Assembly (NCBI GenBank): GCA_017503805.1
Contig: JAFVSJ010000005.1
Span: 124,001-188,000, forward strand
Source: Tidjanibacter sp.
Lineage (GTDB): Bacteria; Bacteroidota; Bacteroidia; Bacteroidales; Rikenellaceae
DNA length: 64,000 nucleotides
Direction: 5' to 3'
The notes beneath the pieces are model-generated. The model was given only the letters and a program-made list of their open reading frames with translations, ran no database searches and was not told the DNA's origin. Shown here one piece after another: positions 53,661 to 64,000 of the stretch (positions are counted from its first letter, which is position 1; each line of letters begins with the position of its first letter). The position numbers and the translations under genes were made by a program.

Positions 53661-56324
53661 GTGGCAAAACAAGAGAAACAAACAAAGGAAACTCCTTTGA
53701 TGCAACAATATTTCTCGATCAAGGCAACACACAGCGATGCCATCCTACTCTTCAGGGTAGGCGATTTCTACGAAACCTACGGCGAAGATGCTGTCGAAGC
53801 CGCCTCTATCCTCGGCATCGCGCTCACCCGCAAAGGCAACGGCCCCGGCAATTTTATTGAGATGGCAGGATTCCCCTATCACGCCATCAACACCTACCTG
53901 CCGAAGCTCGTCAGAGCCGGCAGACGTGTGGCTGTATGTGAGCAACTCGAGGACCCCAAATCCGTAAAAGGACTCGTCAAACGCGGTGTCGTAGAGCTCG
54001 TCACACCCGGTGTTGTGATGAATGAAAACATCCTCTCGGCACGCGAAAACATATTCCTTGCAGCAGTACATTTCGGCGAGAAAAAGAACGGTATCGCACT
54101 ACTCGACCTCTCCACGGGCGAATTCTACGTAGGTGAGGGTGGTGATAGCTACACCGACAAATTGATTGCCAATTTTTCGCCCAAGGAGATCATCTACGAA
54201 CGCGGTATGGAAGACCGTTTTGCACAGGCAGTTAGCGGTCGTAACTACACCTACCGACTCGACCGTTGGGTTTTCAACGAGGAGATTTGTCGCAAGAAAC
54301 TCTGCAAGCAGTTCTCAGTGCGCACTCTCAAAGGTTTCGGCATCGAGCGTATGGGTGCAGGCATCACCGCCGCCGGAGCCATCCTCCACTACCTCGACCA
54401 CACAGAACACAAAGAGATTGCCCACATCAGTTCAATCTCGCGTTTAGATCCCGACCAATATGTTTGGATAGACCGTTTTACAATCCGTAACCTTGAGCTG
54501 CTCGACTCCAATAACCCTCTCGGTAAGGGTTCGTTTGCCGAGGCCATCGACCGCACATCCACACCGATGGGTGGCCGCCTGTTGCGCCATTGGATCACGA
54601 TGCCCATCAAGCAGGTCGACAAGCTCAACGCAAGGCTAAACATTGTGGAAGCCATCAGGGATAGTGACGAGATTCGCGACGCCATCGGTGAGTCACTCGC
54701 ACAGATTAGCGACCTCGAGCGCCTTGCCTCCCGCATTGCCGTAGGGCGCATTACGCCTCGAGAAGTCAACGCCTTAAAAGATTCACTCGGAGCTATCGAG
54801 CAGCTACAACTCCTGCTTCAAGACTCAGGCAATGAGGCACTTGAGATGATTGGCTCCAAACTCATCGTGATGAGCGAGCAGCGAGGCCACATTGCCAAGA
54901 CCATCTATCCCGACCCGAGCAATAATCAGATAGTCAAAGGAGGTATTATCGCCGATGGTGTAGACCTCGAACTCGACGATCTGCGTAGCATTGTTCTCCA
55001 CGGCAAAGATCGCATCGCAGACATTCAACACAGCGAGAGCATCCGTACGGGTATCCCATCGCTCCGAGTGAGCTACAACAACGTCTTTGGCTACTACATA
55101 GAGGTGCGCAATGCACACAAGGACAAAGTGCCTGCCGAGTGGATTCGCAAGCAGACACTTGCCAATGCCGAACGCTACATCACGGCCGAACTCAAAGAGT
55201 ATGAAGAGAAAGTTCTCGGTGCCGAGGAGAAGATTCTCGCAATCGAGGGGCGCATTTGGGAAGAGCTACTCGCCTACCTCGCTGGTACCATAGGTGATTT
55301 GCAGCGAAATGCCGCCGTCATTGCACGTCTTGACTGCCTTACGTCATTCGCCACCATCGCCATTGAGCGTGGCTACGTGCGTCCCACTGTTGCCGACGAC
55401 AAGGTGATTGATATCCGCGATGGTCGCCACCCCGTCATAGAGATGATGATGGCGGTGGGTGAGCACTATGTGCCAAACGATGTCTATCTCGACGATGAGA
55501 AGCAGCAGATAATGATGATTACGGGCCCCAATATGTCGGGTAAAAGTGCTCTTTTGCGACAAACGGCCCTCATTGTACTGATGGCCCAGATGGGCTCATT
55601 TGTCCCCGCATCGAGTGCCCACATCGGCATAGTCGACAAGATTTTCACTCGCGTGGGAGCCAGCGACAATATTTCGCAGGGCGAGAGTACATTTATGGTC
55701 GAGATGCTCGAGAGTGCTTCGATTCTCAACAATGTAACTGACCGCAGCCTTGTCCTGCTCGATGAGATTGGTCGCGGCACAAGCACCTACGACGGCATCT
55801 CCATTGCGTGGAGTATGGTCGAATACCTACATAATCATACGCGTGCGCGCGCGAAAACCCTCTTTGCCACCCACTATCACGAGCTCAACCAGATGGAGGA
55901 GAGTCTCGAGAGGGTGAAGAACTACAACGTATCGGTCAAAGAGGTTGGACGTTCGATTCTCTTTATGCGCAAACTCCAGCGCGGTGGCACAGACAACTCG
56001 TTTGGTATCCACGTGGCCAAGTTGGCGGGTATGCCGTCTAAGGTCGTGGAGAGGGCCGACGAAATTCTGGCCGTGCTCGTAGCATCCCACGCCGAGGATT
56101 CCATTGCCGTAGAGCAATCGGGCAAACACGGTGGCAAGGCACTGCCCAAAGTAAAACCCGTCAAGAGCGTACCGCCCGTGGGTATTCAGCTCAGTATGTT
56201 TCAGTTGGAAGACCCTGTGCTACTACAGATTCGCGACCGCATCCGCGACCTGGACATCAACTCCCTCACACCCATAGAGGCGCTCAATATGCTCAACGAC
56301 ATCAAGAAGATTACAGGACTTTAG
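53661..56324 (+). CDS. mutS: DNA mismatch repair protein MutS
   Basis: 887 residues from a GTG start; an ATG at codon 14 is possible but would remove the KETPLMQQYF segment that family members share. The mismatch-reading Phe-x-Glu is in RVGDFYETYG (Phe36, Glu38). The core and clamp lie in the middle; the ATPase has Walker A TGPNMSGKSALLRQ near residue 622, the segment SQGESTFMVEM near residue 676, Walker B LVLLDEIGRGTSTYDG near residue 700 and the ATHYHEL motif near residue 735. The C-terminal helix-turn-helix follows. Own promoter and terminator. Confidence 0.96.
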   Translation: MAKQEKQTKETPLMQQYFSIKATHSDAILLFRVGDFYETYGEDAVEAASILGIALTRKGNGPGNFIEMAGFPYHAINTYLPKLVRAGRRVAVCEQLEDPKSVKGLVKRGVVELVTPGVVMNENILSARENIFLAAVHFGEKKNGIALLDLSTGEFYVGEGGDSYTDKLIANFSPKEIIYERGMEDRFAQAVSGRNYTYRLDRWVFNEEICRKKLCKQFSVRTLKGFGIERMGAGITAAGAILHYLDHTEHKEIAHISSISRLDPDQYVWIDRFTIRNLELLDSNNPLGKGSFAEAIDRTSTPMGGRLLRHWITMPIKQVDKLNARLNIVEAIRDSDEIRDAIGESLAQISDLERLASRIAVGRITPREVNALKDSLGAIEQLQLLLQDSGNEALEMIGSKLIVMSEQRGHIAKTIYPDPSNNQIVKGGIIADGVDLELDDLRSIVLHGKDRIADIQHSESIRTGIPSLRVSYNNVFGYYIEVRNAHKDKVPAEWIRKQTLANAERYITAELKEYEEKVLGAEEKILAIEGRIWEELLAYLAGTIGDLQRNAAVIARLDCLTSFATIAIERGYVRPTVADDKVIDIRDGRHPVIEMMMAVGEHYVPNDVYLDDEKQQIMMITGPNMSGKSALLRQTALIVLMAQMGSFVPASSAHIGIVDKIFTRVGASDNISQGESTFMVEMLESASILNNVTDRSLVLLDEIGRGTSTYDGISIAWSMVEYLHNHTRARAKTLFATHYHELNQMEESLERVKNYNVSVKEVGRSILFMRKLQRGGTDNSFGIHVAKLAGMPSKVVERADEILAVLVASHAEDSIAVEQSGKHGGKALPKVKPVKSVPPVGIQLSMFQLEDPVLLQIRDRIRDLDINSLTPIEALNMLNDIKKITGL

Positions 56325-56341
56325 CGCTAAATATCAACAAC

Positions 56342-56370
56342 AAAGGCTCGGACATTCTCCGAGCCTTTAT
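56342..56370 (+). terminator. Intrinsic terminator of mutS
   Basis: A perfect 11-bp inverted repeat (56342-56352 with 56358-56368) with a 5-base loop, ending in TTTAT, 18 bases after the mutS stop. Confidence 0.8.
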
Positions 56371-56391
56371 CGTATTGAGGGGGGGGCGCTA

Positions 56392-56517
56392 TTAGAATCT
56401 GAAACCGACACCAAACTGCAGAGCATTTTGTTTGCGGATGGCATAGCCGATTCCGAAAGAGATGCGGCCCATATCAAGGCCTATTGAGGGAATTACGCCG
56501 TAGTTGGTTGCACCTTC
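56392..56517 (-). pseudogene. 3' remnant of an outer-membrane beta-barrel protein gene
   Basis: The minus-strand frame ending at TAA (56392-56394) reads EGATNYGVIPSIGLDMGRIS, then an alternating segment ending FGVGFRF. Alternating hydrophobic and polar residues and a C-terminal Phe are the mark of a last beta-strand of an outer-membrane barrel. There is no start codon: the frame has a stop about 30 bases upstream. The 5' part is gone and is replaced by the AraC remnant in the opposite direction. An eight-G run lies just beyond its 3' end (56379-56386). Confidence 0.5.
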
Positions 56518-56598
56518 GGCAAATTCTTCAAGCGTGTGACTGGACTCTCACCGCGCGCCTATCGCAACAGCATCGCATCTGTAGAGACCGACCAATAG
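56515..56598 (+). pseudogene. 3' remnant of an AraC-family regulator gene
   Basis: The plus-strand frame reads FGKFFKRVTGLSPRAYRNS and ends at TAG (56596-56598). This is the characteristic C-terminal helix of the AraC/XylS DNA-binding domain (F-x-R-x-F-K-x-x-x-G-x-S-P-x-x-Y-R). Nothing upstream in this frame continues the domain, so only about 27 codons remain. It abuts the beta-barrel remnant tail-out, as at a rearrangement junction. Confidence 0.55.
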
Positions 56599-56618
56599 TC
56601 AATCATCAAATGGCAAAG

Positions 56619-56654
56619 ACAGAGCAGGAACCCCGAATGGAGTTCCTGCTCTGT
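56619..56654. terminator. Terminator downstream of yidC
   Basis: A perfect 13-bp inverted repeat (56619-56631 with 56642-56654) with a 10-base loop, 31 bases beyond the yidC stop. It can also have ended the lost AraC transcript from the other side. Confidence 0.75.
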
Positions 56655-56684
56655 CATTAATCTATTTTGTTGTCACACTTCCGA

Positions 56685-58688
56685 TTAGTGTTTCGAACGA
56701 TACTGTCGCCTTTCGCGCTCTTTCATCATCTGCTCCTGCTGTTTCTGAGCCTCCTCGAGTCGCTGCTGCCACTTGCTTTTCTGCTTGGGGCCCTTAGCCT
56801 TTGCTTTTGCAAGCATCTTGTTACGCAGACGCTCCTCATTGATACCATAGCGGAATGCGAAGTTCTGGAGAATGGTCAGCAGCTGCGATACGAAGTAGTA
56901 GTAGCAAAGACCACTCGCATAGTTATTCATCCACATAAGCATCATAATGGGGGTAAAATAGAGCATCATAAACTTCATACCTGCCATTTGGGGCGCTGCA
57001 GTTGCCTGCTCCTGCTCCTTGTAGGTAAGTTTGGTATAGAAGAACAAGGTGGCTGCCATAATCAAGGCCATAAGGCTCACGTGGTCGCCATACCAAGGAA
57101 TACTGAAGGGAAGGTTAAGTACACTATCGTATGTCGACAGGTCTTTCATCCACAAGAAGCTCTCACCACGCAGCTCGATAGCGGTGGGGAAGAAACGGAA
57201 CATAGCCACCAATACAGGGAACTGAATCAGCATAGGCAAGCAACCACCCATAGGGCTCACACCATATTTCTTATAGAGCTCCATAGTAGCCTGTTGGCTC
57301 TTCATCATCTCATTTTGGTCGGTCTGTGCCTTGGGGTATTTGGCCTGGATAGCGGTCAACTCGGGACGGATGGCGCGCATCTTGGCCGACGACATCATCG
57401 ACTTATACGTGAGGGGGAAGATAAGCAATTTGATAAAAAGTGTGAGCAGCAGGATGATAAGTCCGTAGTTGCCGATAAAGCGGCTGAGCAAATCGAACAC
57501 GGGGATAACAATCCAACGGTTCACCCAGCTCACAAGTCTACCACCAAGCTGCACAACCTTCTCAAGACCAAGGTCGTACTCCTTCAACAGTGAATATTTG
57601 TTGGGACCATAGTAGAACTTGAAGTTATAGCTATCGGTATCAACGTCGAAGGGAACGCTCACATTGGCCTGAAAATCTTTAATATATCCCGAGCCGGGTT
57701 TATAGGTATCAAACGCGAGTTCACCATTACCAAAGCAATCGGGGGCAATCATAATTGCCGAGAAGAACTGCTGCTGGAACGCAAACCACTCAAACTCGGT
57801 CTGAACAGTTTCACTGCGGCTGCCACCACCTCGTTTACCAACCTCCGCCATAGGGAGTTTCTCCACCTTGCGGTCACCGGGGAAAAGGTAAGAGAGTGTG
57901 GTATACATATTCTCGTTCTTATAACCGCGCTCGTTTTGGTAGGTGGTATTGTTCCAAGTGATATCAAACGAGGTTGCATTACGCATCCACTCGTCCATAC
58001 CCACAAAATTCACATCGAAGTCGACCATATAGTCGTTGGGGCGCATCGTATAGACGAACTCCAAGTAACGACCATCCTCCATTGGCAGCTGCAAAGCCAA
58101 CCTTTGGATTTGCTCACCCTCGGCATTGGTGATAGCCTCCACGCCATTGGTGGTGAAATAGAAACCCTCCGTATTGAGTTTTGTCTCGCTATATCCGCGG
58201 CGCATATAGAAGCCCAGATCGAACTTGGCACTATTGGGGTCAAACATCTTCAAAGGCTCTCCATCACCATTCTCGGAATACTTCTTGTAATCCTTGAGCA
58301 CAACGTCGGAAATCATTGCACCCTTGTTAGATATGGTCATCGATATGACCTCATTCTCCATAGTGAAGAACTTAGCCTCGCCATTCATAGAAGCGACAAG
58401 CACCTCGCCAAAATTGCGCTCCAACTCATTCTGGAGTCGCTCCTGTGCGAGAGCCTGATATGCAGCCACCACCTCGGCTTGTTCTTTCTCGTCGTCGATT
58501 TTGGCAACTACCTCATCGATGTATTTTTCGGGATGCTCGGCCCTATCAATAGAGTCGGCCACAAACTGCTCCCTCTGGGCAGCGTAATAGGCCTCACGCG
58601 CCTTCTCGGCCTCTTTGCTCTGGTACCAACTGTAGCCAAACAAAATAAAGCCAATGAGGATAAAGCCTACGATACTTTTTTTGTCCAT
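56685..58688 (-). CDS. yidC: Membrane protein insertase YidC
   Basis: 667 residues; inserts and folds inner-membrane proteins with or without Sec. It has an N-terminal membrane anchor (about residues 5-22), a long periplasmic beta domain (about 60-350), then the conserved core with five hydrophobic segments from about residue 390, including the LIFPLTYKSMMSSAKMRAI segment, PMGGCLPMLIQFPVLVAMFRF and LMWMNNYASGLCYYYFVSQ. The C terminus is strongly basic (KAKGPKQKSKWQQR), as expected for ribosome contact. It is the last gene after DUF349 and pyrG. Confidence 0.96.
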   Translation of the reverse strand: MDKKSIVGFILIGFILFGYSWYQSKEAEKAREAYYAAQREQFVADSIDRAEHPEKYIDEVVAKIDDEKEQAEVVAAYQALAQERLQNELERNFGEVLVASMNGEAKFFTMENEVISMTISNKGAMISDVVLKDYKKYSENGDGEPLKMFDPNSAKFDLGFYMRRGYSETKLNTEGFYFTTNGVEAITNAEGEQIQRLALQLPMEDGRYLEFVYTMRPNDYMVDFDVNFVGMDEWMRNATSFDITWNNTTYQNERGYKNENMYTTLSYLFPGDRKVEKLPMAEVGKRGGGSRSETVQTEFEWFAFQQQFFSAIMIAPDCFGNGELAFDTYKPGSGYIKDFQANVSVPFDVDTDSYNFKFYYGPNKYSLLKEYDLGLEKVVQLGGRLVSWVNRWIVIPVFDLLSRFIGNYGLIILLLTLFIKLLIFPLTYKSMMSSAKMRAIRPELTAIQAKYPKAQTDQNEMMKSQQATMELYKKYGVSPMGGCLPMLIQFPVLVAMFRFFPTAIELRGESFLWMKDLSTYDSVLNLPFSIPWYGDHVSLMALIMAATLFFYTKLTYKEQEQATAAPQMAGMKFMMLYFTPIMMLMWMNNYASGLCYYYFVSQLLTILQNFAFRYGINEERLRNKMLAKAKAKGPKQKSKWQQRLEEAQKQQEQMMKERERRQYRSKH

Positions 58689-58717
58689 TTTCTTTTTCTA
58701 TAACAATATTTTACGTT

Positions 58718-60355
<1,638 letters not shown>

Positions 60356-60370
60356 TTATTTATCTGATTA

Positions 60371-62332
60371 TTACTCTTGCTGACTATCGATGAGGTTGAT
60401 CTTCTCGATGGTTTCAGCCATCTCCTGTTTAGCCCTCTCAATCTTGTGCTCAACATCGCGAATAAGCGCCTCAGCACCCTTCGAACGGGCAAAGAAACCG
60501 ATGTTATTCTCGAGGGTAGCAATGTCGGTTTCGAGCTGTTTAACCTTATTGTAGAGCCTGTCGCGCTCGTTGCGGAGTTTACCACCGTTACCCTTCATCT
60601 CGTTCAGTTTATTGCGATATTTCTGCACACCGCGTTCGCGGTCACCACTGCGCAATACGGCAAATAGTTTGTCTATGGCGGCACGATAGCGCTTCTGCAA
60701 CGCCTCTTTCTCCTTGATGGGCACAAAACCGATTTCACTCCACCTGCGCTGGAACTCTTTGATATTCTCAATGTTACCACCGGTAATATCATAAGCCTCA
60801 ATCTCCTCCACAAGTGCAATCTTGCGAGCAAGGTTATCGGAATGCTCTGCATCTACACTCGCAAAATGTTCGCTCTTGCGGGCAAAGAAGTGGTCGCAGG
60901 CCGCACGGAAACGTTTCCATACAGCATCGGAGTGGCGACGCGAAACAGAACCTATCTCCTTCCAACGTTTCTGCAAGGCAATCAGCTCTTCGGAGGTCTT
61001 CTTCCATTGCTCACTATCTTGAATTGCCTCCGCAGCTTCGCAAATTTCAATCTTTAATTGCAGATTATGCTCCATCTCGCTCTTAATACCCTCATAGAAC
61101 GCGCGCTTGAGTTCGAAGAATCTGTCGCAAGCCCTACGGAATCGTTCATAAATCTTGGTATTATCTTTCTTGGGCGCAAAACCGATGGTCTTCCAAACCT
61201 TCTGAATCTCAATGAGTTTGTCGGATGCCTTATTCCACTCTTTGCGGGTGGTCAACATCTCGGTTGCAAGTCCTTCGGCCTTCTCACATAATTCGGTCTT
61301 AAGGGCCAGATTCTTTTTCTGCTCCTCTTTGATTGCCTCAAAATGCTCTTGGTGCTGTCTGTTGATGCGGGATGAGGCCTCTTTGAAACGCTCCCAAATA
61401 GCCTCTTTTTGCTCTGCCACAACGGGGCCTATCTCTCTCCACTGATCGTGCAAATCCTGCAATTTGCGGAAAGCCGCAACAATTGATTCTTCGCCGGCGA
61501 GCGACTCTGCAGCCTCACAAAGTGCCACTTTGGCTTCGAGATTGCGCTGCAGATCGAGGTCACGCAGTTCTTTATTGATTTTCACCACATTGTAGAAATT
61601 CTCAACGTGGAGATTGTATGTTTCCCAAATCTCTTTAACATTGGCCTGAGGTACGATGCCGGTCTCCTTCCAACGCTGCTGCAGCTGACGGAAAGTCTGG
61701 AAAGTCTGACCCACTGTTTCGCCAGCCTCCACAAGAGCCTTCAACTCCTCGATAATCTGGAGTTTAATCTTGAGATTCTCCTCCTTGGATTTCTCCAAAT
61801 CGTTCATATACTCTTCACGACGAGTGCGATAAATGCCAAAATACTCTTTCAGCCTGATCTCGTCGCTATCGGCGGGTGCCTCAAACTCTTCGGCCACACC
61901 ACCCTCTTCTACATATTTTTTGCGAAGTTCATCCACATCGGCGCGGTGTTTCTTATAAAAAGCCACCTTCACAGCCTCCACATCGTAGCGCAAGCTCTGA
62001 ACGGGTTTATTCTCAAGCAATCCGGCAAAGTATTCGACGAGTTCGCCTTTTGTCATCTGCGACACCTCTTCGAGCGACTTGGCAATTCTCTCGTCGACTT
62101 CGGCACTTTCCTCGGCCATCTCATCATTCTCGAGCTTAAATTCAGGAGCCTCAGCAGCGAGTGCTGCATCCTCCTCGGCAAAGCTCACTGCCTCGGTTTC
62201 TCCAACGACCTCGTCGTCGGTTTCAGTGTTAGCCACAGCCTCTACGGCGGACTCTGCGGTAGCAATCTGTTTCGCATCTTCGGCAATGCCGACTTGTTCC
62301 TCGGGAACAGAATTCAAGTTTTTGGTAGTCAT
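60371..62332 (-). CDS. DUF349 repeat protein
   Basis: 653 residues. The N-terminal 90 residues are acidic and low in complexity. Five DUF349 repeats follow, each with a tryptophan core: RWKETGIVPQ, QWREIGPVV, VWKTIGFAPKK, RWKEIGSVSRR and RWSEIGFVPIK, spaced roughly 70 residues apart. The rest is strongly helical and charged, with coiled-coil character. DUF349 proteins are abundant in Bacteroidota but their function is not established; some are placed with replication or repair. It leads the transcript DUF349-pyrG-yidC. Confidence 0.88.
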   Translation of the reverse strand: MTTKNLNSVPEEQVGIAEDAKQIATAESAVEAVANTETDDEVVGETEAVSFAEEDAALAAEAPEFKLENDEMAEESAEVDERIAKSLEEVSQMTKGELVEYFAGLLENKPVQSLRYDVEAVKVAFYKKHRADVDELRKKYVEEGGVAEEFEAPADSDEIRLKEYFGIYRTRREEYMNDLEKSKEENLKIKLQIIEELKALVEAGETVGQTFQTFRQLQQRWKETGIVPQANVKEIWETYNLHVENFYNVVKINKELRDLDLQRNLEAKVALCEAAESLAGEESIVAAFRKLQDLHDQWREIGPVVAEQKEAIWERFKEASSRINRQHQEHFEAIKEEQKKNLALKTELCEKAEGLATEMLTTRKEWNKASDKLIEIQKVWKTIGFAPKKDNTKIYERFRRACDRFFELKRAFYEGIKSEMEHNLQLKIEICEAAEAIQDSEQWKKTSEELIALQKRWKEIGSVSRRHSDAVWKRFRAACDHFFARKSEHFASVDAEHSDNLARKIALVEEIEAYDITGGNIENIKEFQRRWSEIGFVPIKEKEALQKRYRAAIDKLFAVLRSGDRERGVQKYRNKLNEMKGNGGKLRNERDRLYNKVKQLETDIATLENNIGFFARSKGAEALIRDVEHKIERAKQEMAETIEKINLIDSQQE

Positions 62333-62394
62333 AATCGTAGCGGTTTATACGTTTCTGTTTCACCCTGCACAGCAACAACTGCACAGTCAACCTA

Positions 62395-62425
62395 CAAATG
62401 TAGGTGATTTTGTCGGACTTTCCAA
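62395..62425 (-). promoter_or_regulatory. Promoter of DUF349-pyrG-yidC
   Basis: On the minus strand: TTG (62423-62425), 20-base spacer, TACATTTG (62395-62402). A full consensus promoter with a leader of about 55 bases. The box lies within a short palindrome CCTACAAATGTAGG. Confidence 0.65.
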
Positions 62426-62532
62426 CCCATTGGAGCCAAATTTTTTCTTATTACTAAATAAGGTGGACAAGAGTAGGAATTCTCAAGATAAATCACTACC
62501 TTTCGGGGATTTTATTATCGACCTTGGAAATT

Positions 62533-63216
62533 ATGAACTATCGCATTTTGCTTGTCGACGACGAACCAGACATCCTCGAGTTTGTGGGATATAACCTTTC
62601 GCGCGAAGGATTTGAAGTCCACACCGCGCCCAATGGCCTGATAGCCATCGAGAAAGCTCGAGAGATCGCCCCAAATCTCGTGCTGCTCGACGTGATGATG
62701 CCCGAGATGGATGGAATGGAAACGTGTCGCAAACTGAAAGAGATTCCGGAGCTCGCACGCACCAGCATTGTATTTCTCTCGGCACGCGGCGAAGACGAAT
62801 CTCAACTGCAAGGTTTCGAGCTTGGTGCAGACGATTACATCACAAAACCTATTCATCCCAAGCTCCTTGTGAGTCGCATCAAGGCTATTCTCAAACGTGC
62901 CGAAGGGGGCGATGGCGCCGACCACGAAGCAGAGATTCCTGCAAGCAAAGATGTCATAACAATTGATAAGGAACGATTTGTGGTAGTGAAAAACAGCCAA
63001 GAGCTCATCTTGCCACGCAAAGAGTTCCAACTACTTGCCCTACTCTACTCCAAACCCCACAAGGTCTTCTCCCGCGAGGAGATCTATGCCACGGTTTGGG
63101 GCAGCGAGGTGGTTGTAGGCGACCGTACGATAGATGTTCACATCCGTAAATTACGCACCAAGATTGGAGAGGATCACATCGTCACAATCAAGGGTGTGGG
63201 ATATAAATACCAATAG
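62533..63216 (+). CDS. OmpR/PhoB-family response regulator
   Basis: 227 residues from MNYRILLVDDEPD; a TTG 9 bases upstream is a less likely start. The receiver domain has the acidic pair Asp9-Asp10, the phospho-acceptor Asp53 in LVLLDVMMPEMDG and the conserved Lys in DDYITKPI near residue 105. A winged-helix DNA-binding domain occupies about residues 130-227, with LPRKEFQLLALLYSKPHKVFSREE and the end GEDHIVTIKGVGYKY. No histidine kinase is next to it. A TACCTTTC at 62497-62504 is a weak -7 box. ackA follows after 49 bases. Confidence 0.93.
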   Translation: MNYRILLVDDEPDILEFVGYNLSREGFEVHTAPNGLIAIEKAREIAPNLVLLDVMMPEMDGMETCRKLKEIPELARTSIVFLSARGEDESQLQGFELGADDYITKPIHPKLLVSRIKAILKRAEGGDGADHEAEIPASKDVITIDKERFVVVKNSQELILPRKEFQLLALLYSKPHKVFSREEIYATVWGSEVVVGDRTIDVHIRKLRTKIGEDHIVTIKGVGYKYQ

Positions 63217-63265
63217 ACGAAACAATTAACTAAATTACATATCAACTTTAAGACTATCAGATACA

Positions 63266-64000
63266 ATGGTAATTCTTGTTCTCAACTGCGGAAGTAGCTC
63301 GATTAAATACCAGGTAATCGAGATGACAGAGAGTGGCAACAGCCTTTTGGCGAAGGGTCTTGTGGAACGTATCGGCATCGATGATGGTGTGATTACCCAC
63401 AAACCCGGCGGGGGTAAAGCTCCCGTGAAAACCGTCACCGACATTCCTGATCATACTGTAGGCATCGATCTCATCATCAAGGCCATCACCGACCCCGAAA
63501 GCGGTGTCATAGCTTCGCTCGAAGAGCTCGACGCTGTAGGTCACCGCGTGGTACACGGTGGCGAGCAGTTCAAAGAGAGTACCCTCATCGACGAGAGCGT
63601 TATGCAGATGGTAGAGGGTTGCGTCGACTTGGCTCCCCTGCACATCCCTGCCAATCTCAAGGGCATCTATGCCATCAACGAACTCCTTCCCGGTGTTCCC
63701 CAGGTGGCAAACTTCGATACCGCATTCCACCAGACTATGCCCGCCAAGGCATTCCTCTACGGCATTCCTCGTCGCTACTACGACGAGTACCGCGTGAGGG
63801 CCTATGGTTTCCACGGCACCAGCCACCGCTTCGTAGCAGAGGAGGCCGCAAAACTCGCCGGCATAGATTTTTACAACTCCAAAATTGTTACATGCCACAT
63901 CGGCAATGGTGGTTCGGTTACCGCCGTACTCAATGGTAAGAGCGTAGATACCTCTATGGGTCTCACCCCTGTAGACGGCCTTATGATGGGTACACGTTGC
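63266..64000 (+). CDS. ackA: Acetate kinase, 3' end cut by the window
   Basis: The first 245 codons of a protein of usually about 400 residues; it is open to the last base. It makes acetyl phosphate from acetate and ATP, or ATP from acetyl phosphate in fermentation. Seen: the N-terminal VLNCGSSSIKYQV phosphate loop, VGHRVVHGGEQF near residue 92, FDTAFHQTMP near residue 152, YGFHGTSHRFV near residue 180, TCHIGNGGSV near residue 208 and TPVDGLMMGTR near residue 234. All active-site boxes of the visible half are present. Confidence 0.95.
   Translation, partial: MVILVLNCGSSSIKYQVIEMTESGNSLLAKGLVERIGIDDGVITHKPGGGKAPVKTVTDIPDHTVGIDLIIKAITDPESGVIASLEELDAVGHRVVHGGEQFKESTLIDESVMQMVEGCVDLAPLHIPANLKGIYAINELLPGVPQVANFDTAFHQTMPAKAFLYGIPRRYYDEYRVRAYGFHGTSHRFVAEEAAKLAGIDFYNSKIVTCHIGNGGSVTAVLNGKSVDTSMGLTPVDGLMMGTRC

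Overview
The window is chromosomal DNA of a member of the Bacteroidota, most likely order Bacteroidales. The evidence is recurrent promoters of the Bacteroidota type (a TAnnTTTG box at about -7, often with TTG or TTTG 17-23 bases further upstream), few Shine-Dalgarno sequences, a complete Na+-NQR operon, a five-repeat DUF349 protein and a signal peptidase I with a large insertion. Both window ends cut genes: fmt on the left and ackA on the right. I saw no rRNA, tRNA, CRISPR array, prophage or intact insertion sequence.

Layout. 1-3.2 kb: fmt, then three minus-strand housekeeping genes (2-hydroxyacid dehydrogenase, tcdA, TatD family). 3.3-9.2 kb: nqrABCDEF, the respiratory sodium pump, closed by a terminator. 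9.3-14 kb is the most irregular stretch: guanine deaminase, a SemiSWEET transporter, a small conserved-looking protein, a zinc-type ABC transporter lacking a permease gene, a 43-residue membrane microprotein, a small frame broken by one stop codon, and an XRE regulator with a 12-bp inverted-repeat operator over its own promoter and start codon. 14-21.7 kb: HIT protein, RelA/SpoT, RecA, peroxiredoxin, DnaA and a phosphohexomutase. 21.8-30 kb: a tight minus-strand run dapB-lepB-yigZ-uvrA-M16 peptidase-methyltransferase, with truA divergent from dapB.

30-53 kb is devoted to nucleotide synthesis. A 13-gene minus-strand array (purE-L-C-F-M-N-H-D, folD, purB, purA, guaB, guaA) covers almost the whole route from PRPP to IMP, AMP and GMP; only purK is not seen. 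Directly upstream lies a pyrimidine operon (pyrC-K-D-F-E-B) that lacks only carAB for UMP synthesis. Further right, pyrG (CTP synthase) sits between a DUF349 gene and yidC. The rest is mutS, a scar made of two truncated gene tails, an OmpR-family response regulator without a kinase next to it, and the 5' part of ackA.

The most interesting signals are regulatory or architectural. (1) The pyr operon leader has a strong promoter, a 32-codon leader ORF whose stop codon lies inside an intrinsic terminator, a U-rich stretch just upstream and seven U's after the hairpin. This is the layout of UTP-sensing pyrBI attenuation in enterobacteria. (2) The pur array is preceded by a 53-codon ORF ending 5 bases before a 12-bp hairpin. 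(3) PyrB carries a C-terminal four-cysteine domain matching the zinc domain of PyrI, without PyrI's nucleotide-binding domain. (4) GuaA has a shrunken glutaminase domain that has lost its nucleophile motif while its synthetase domain looks intact. Homology and function calls come from recognising motifs by eye; no database search was run.
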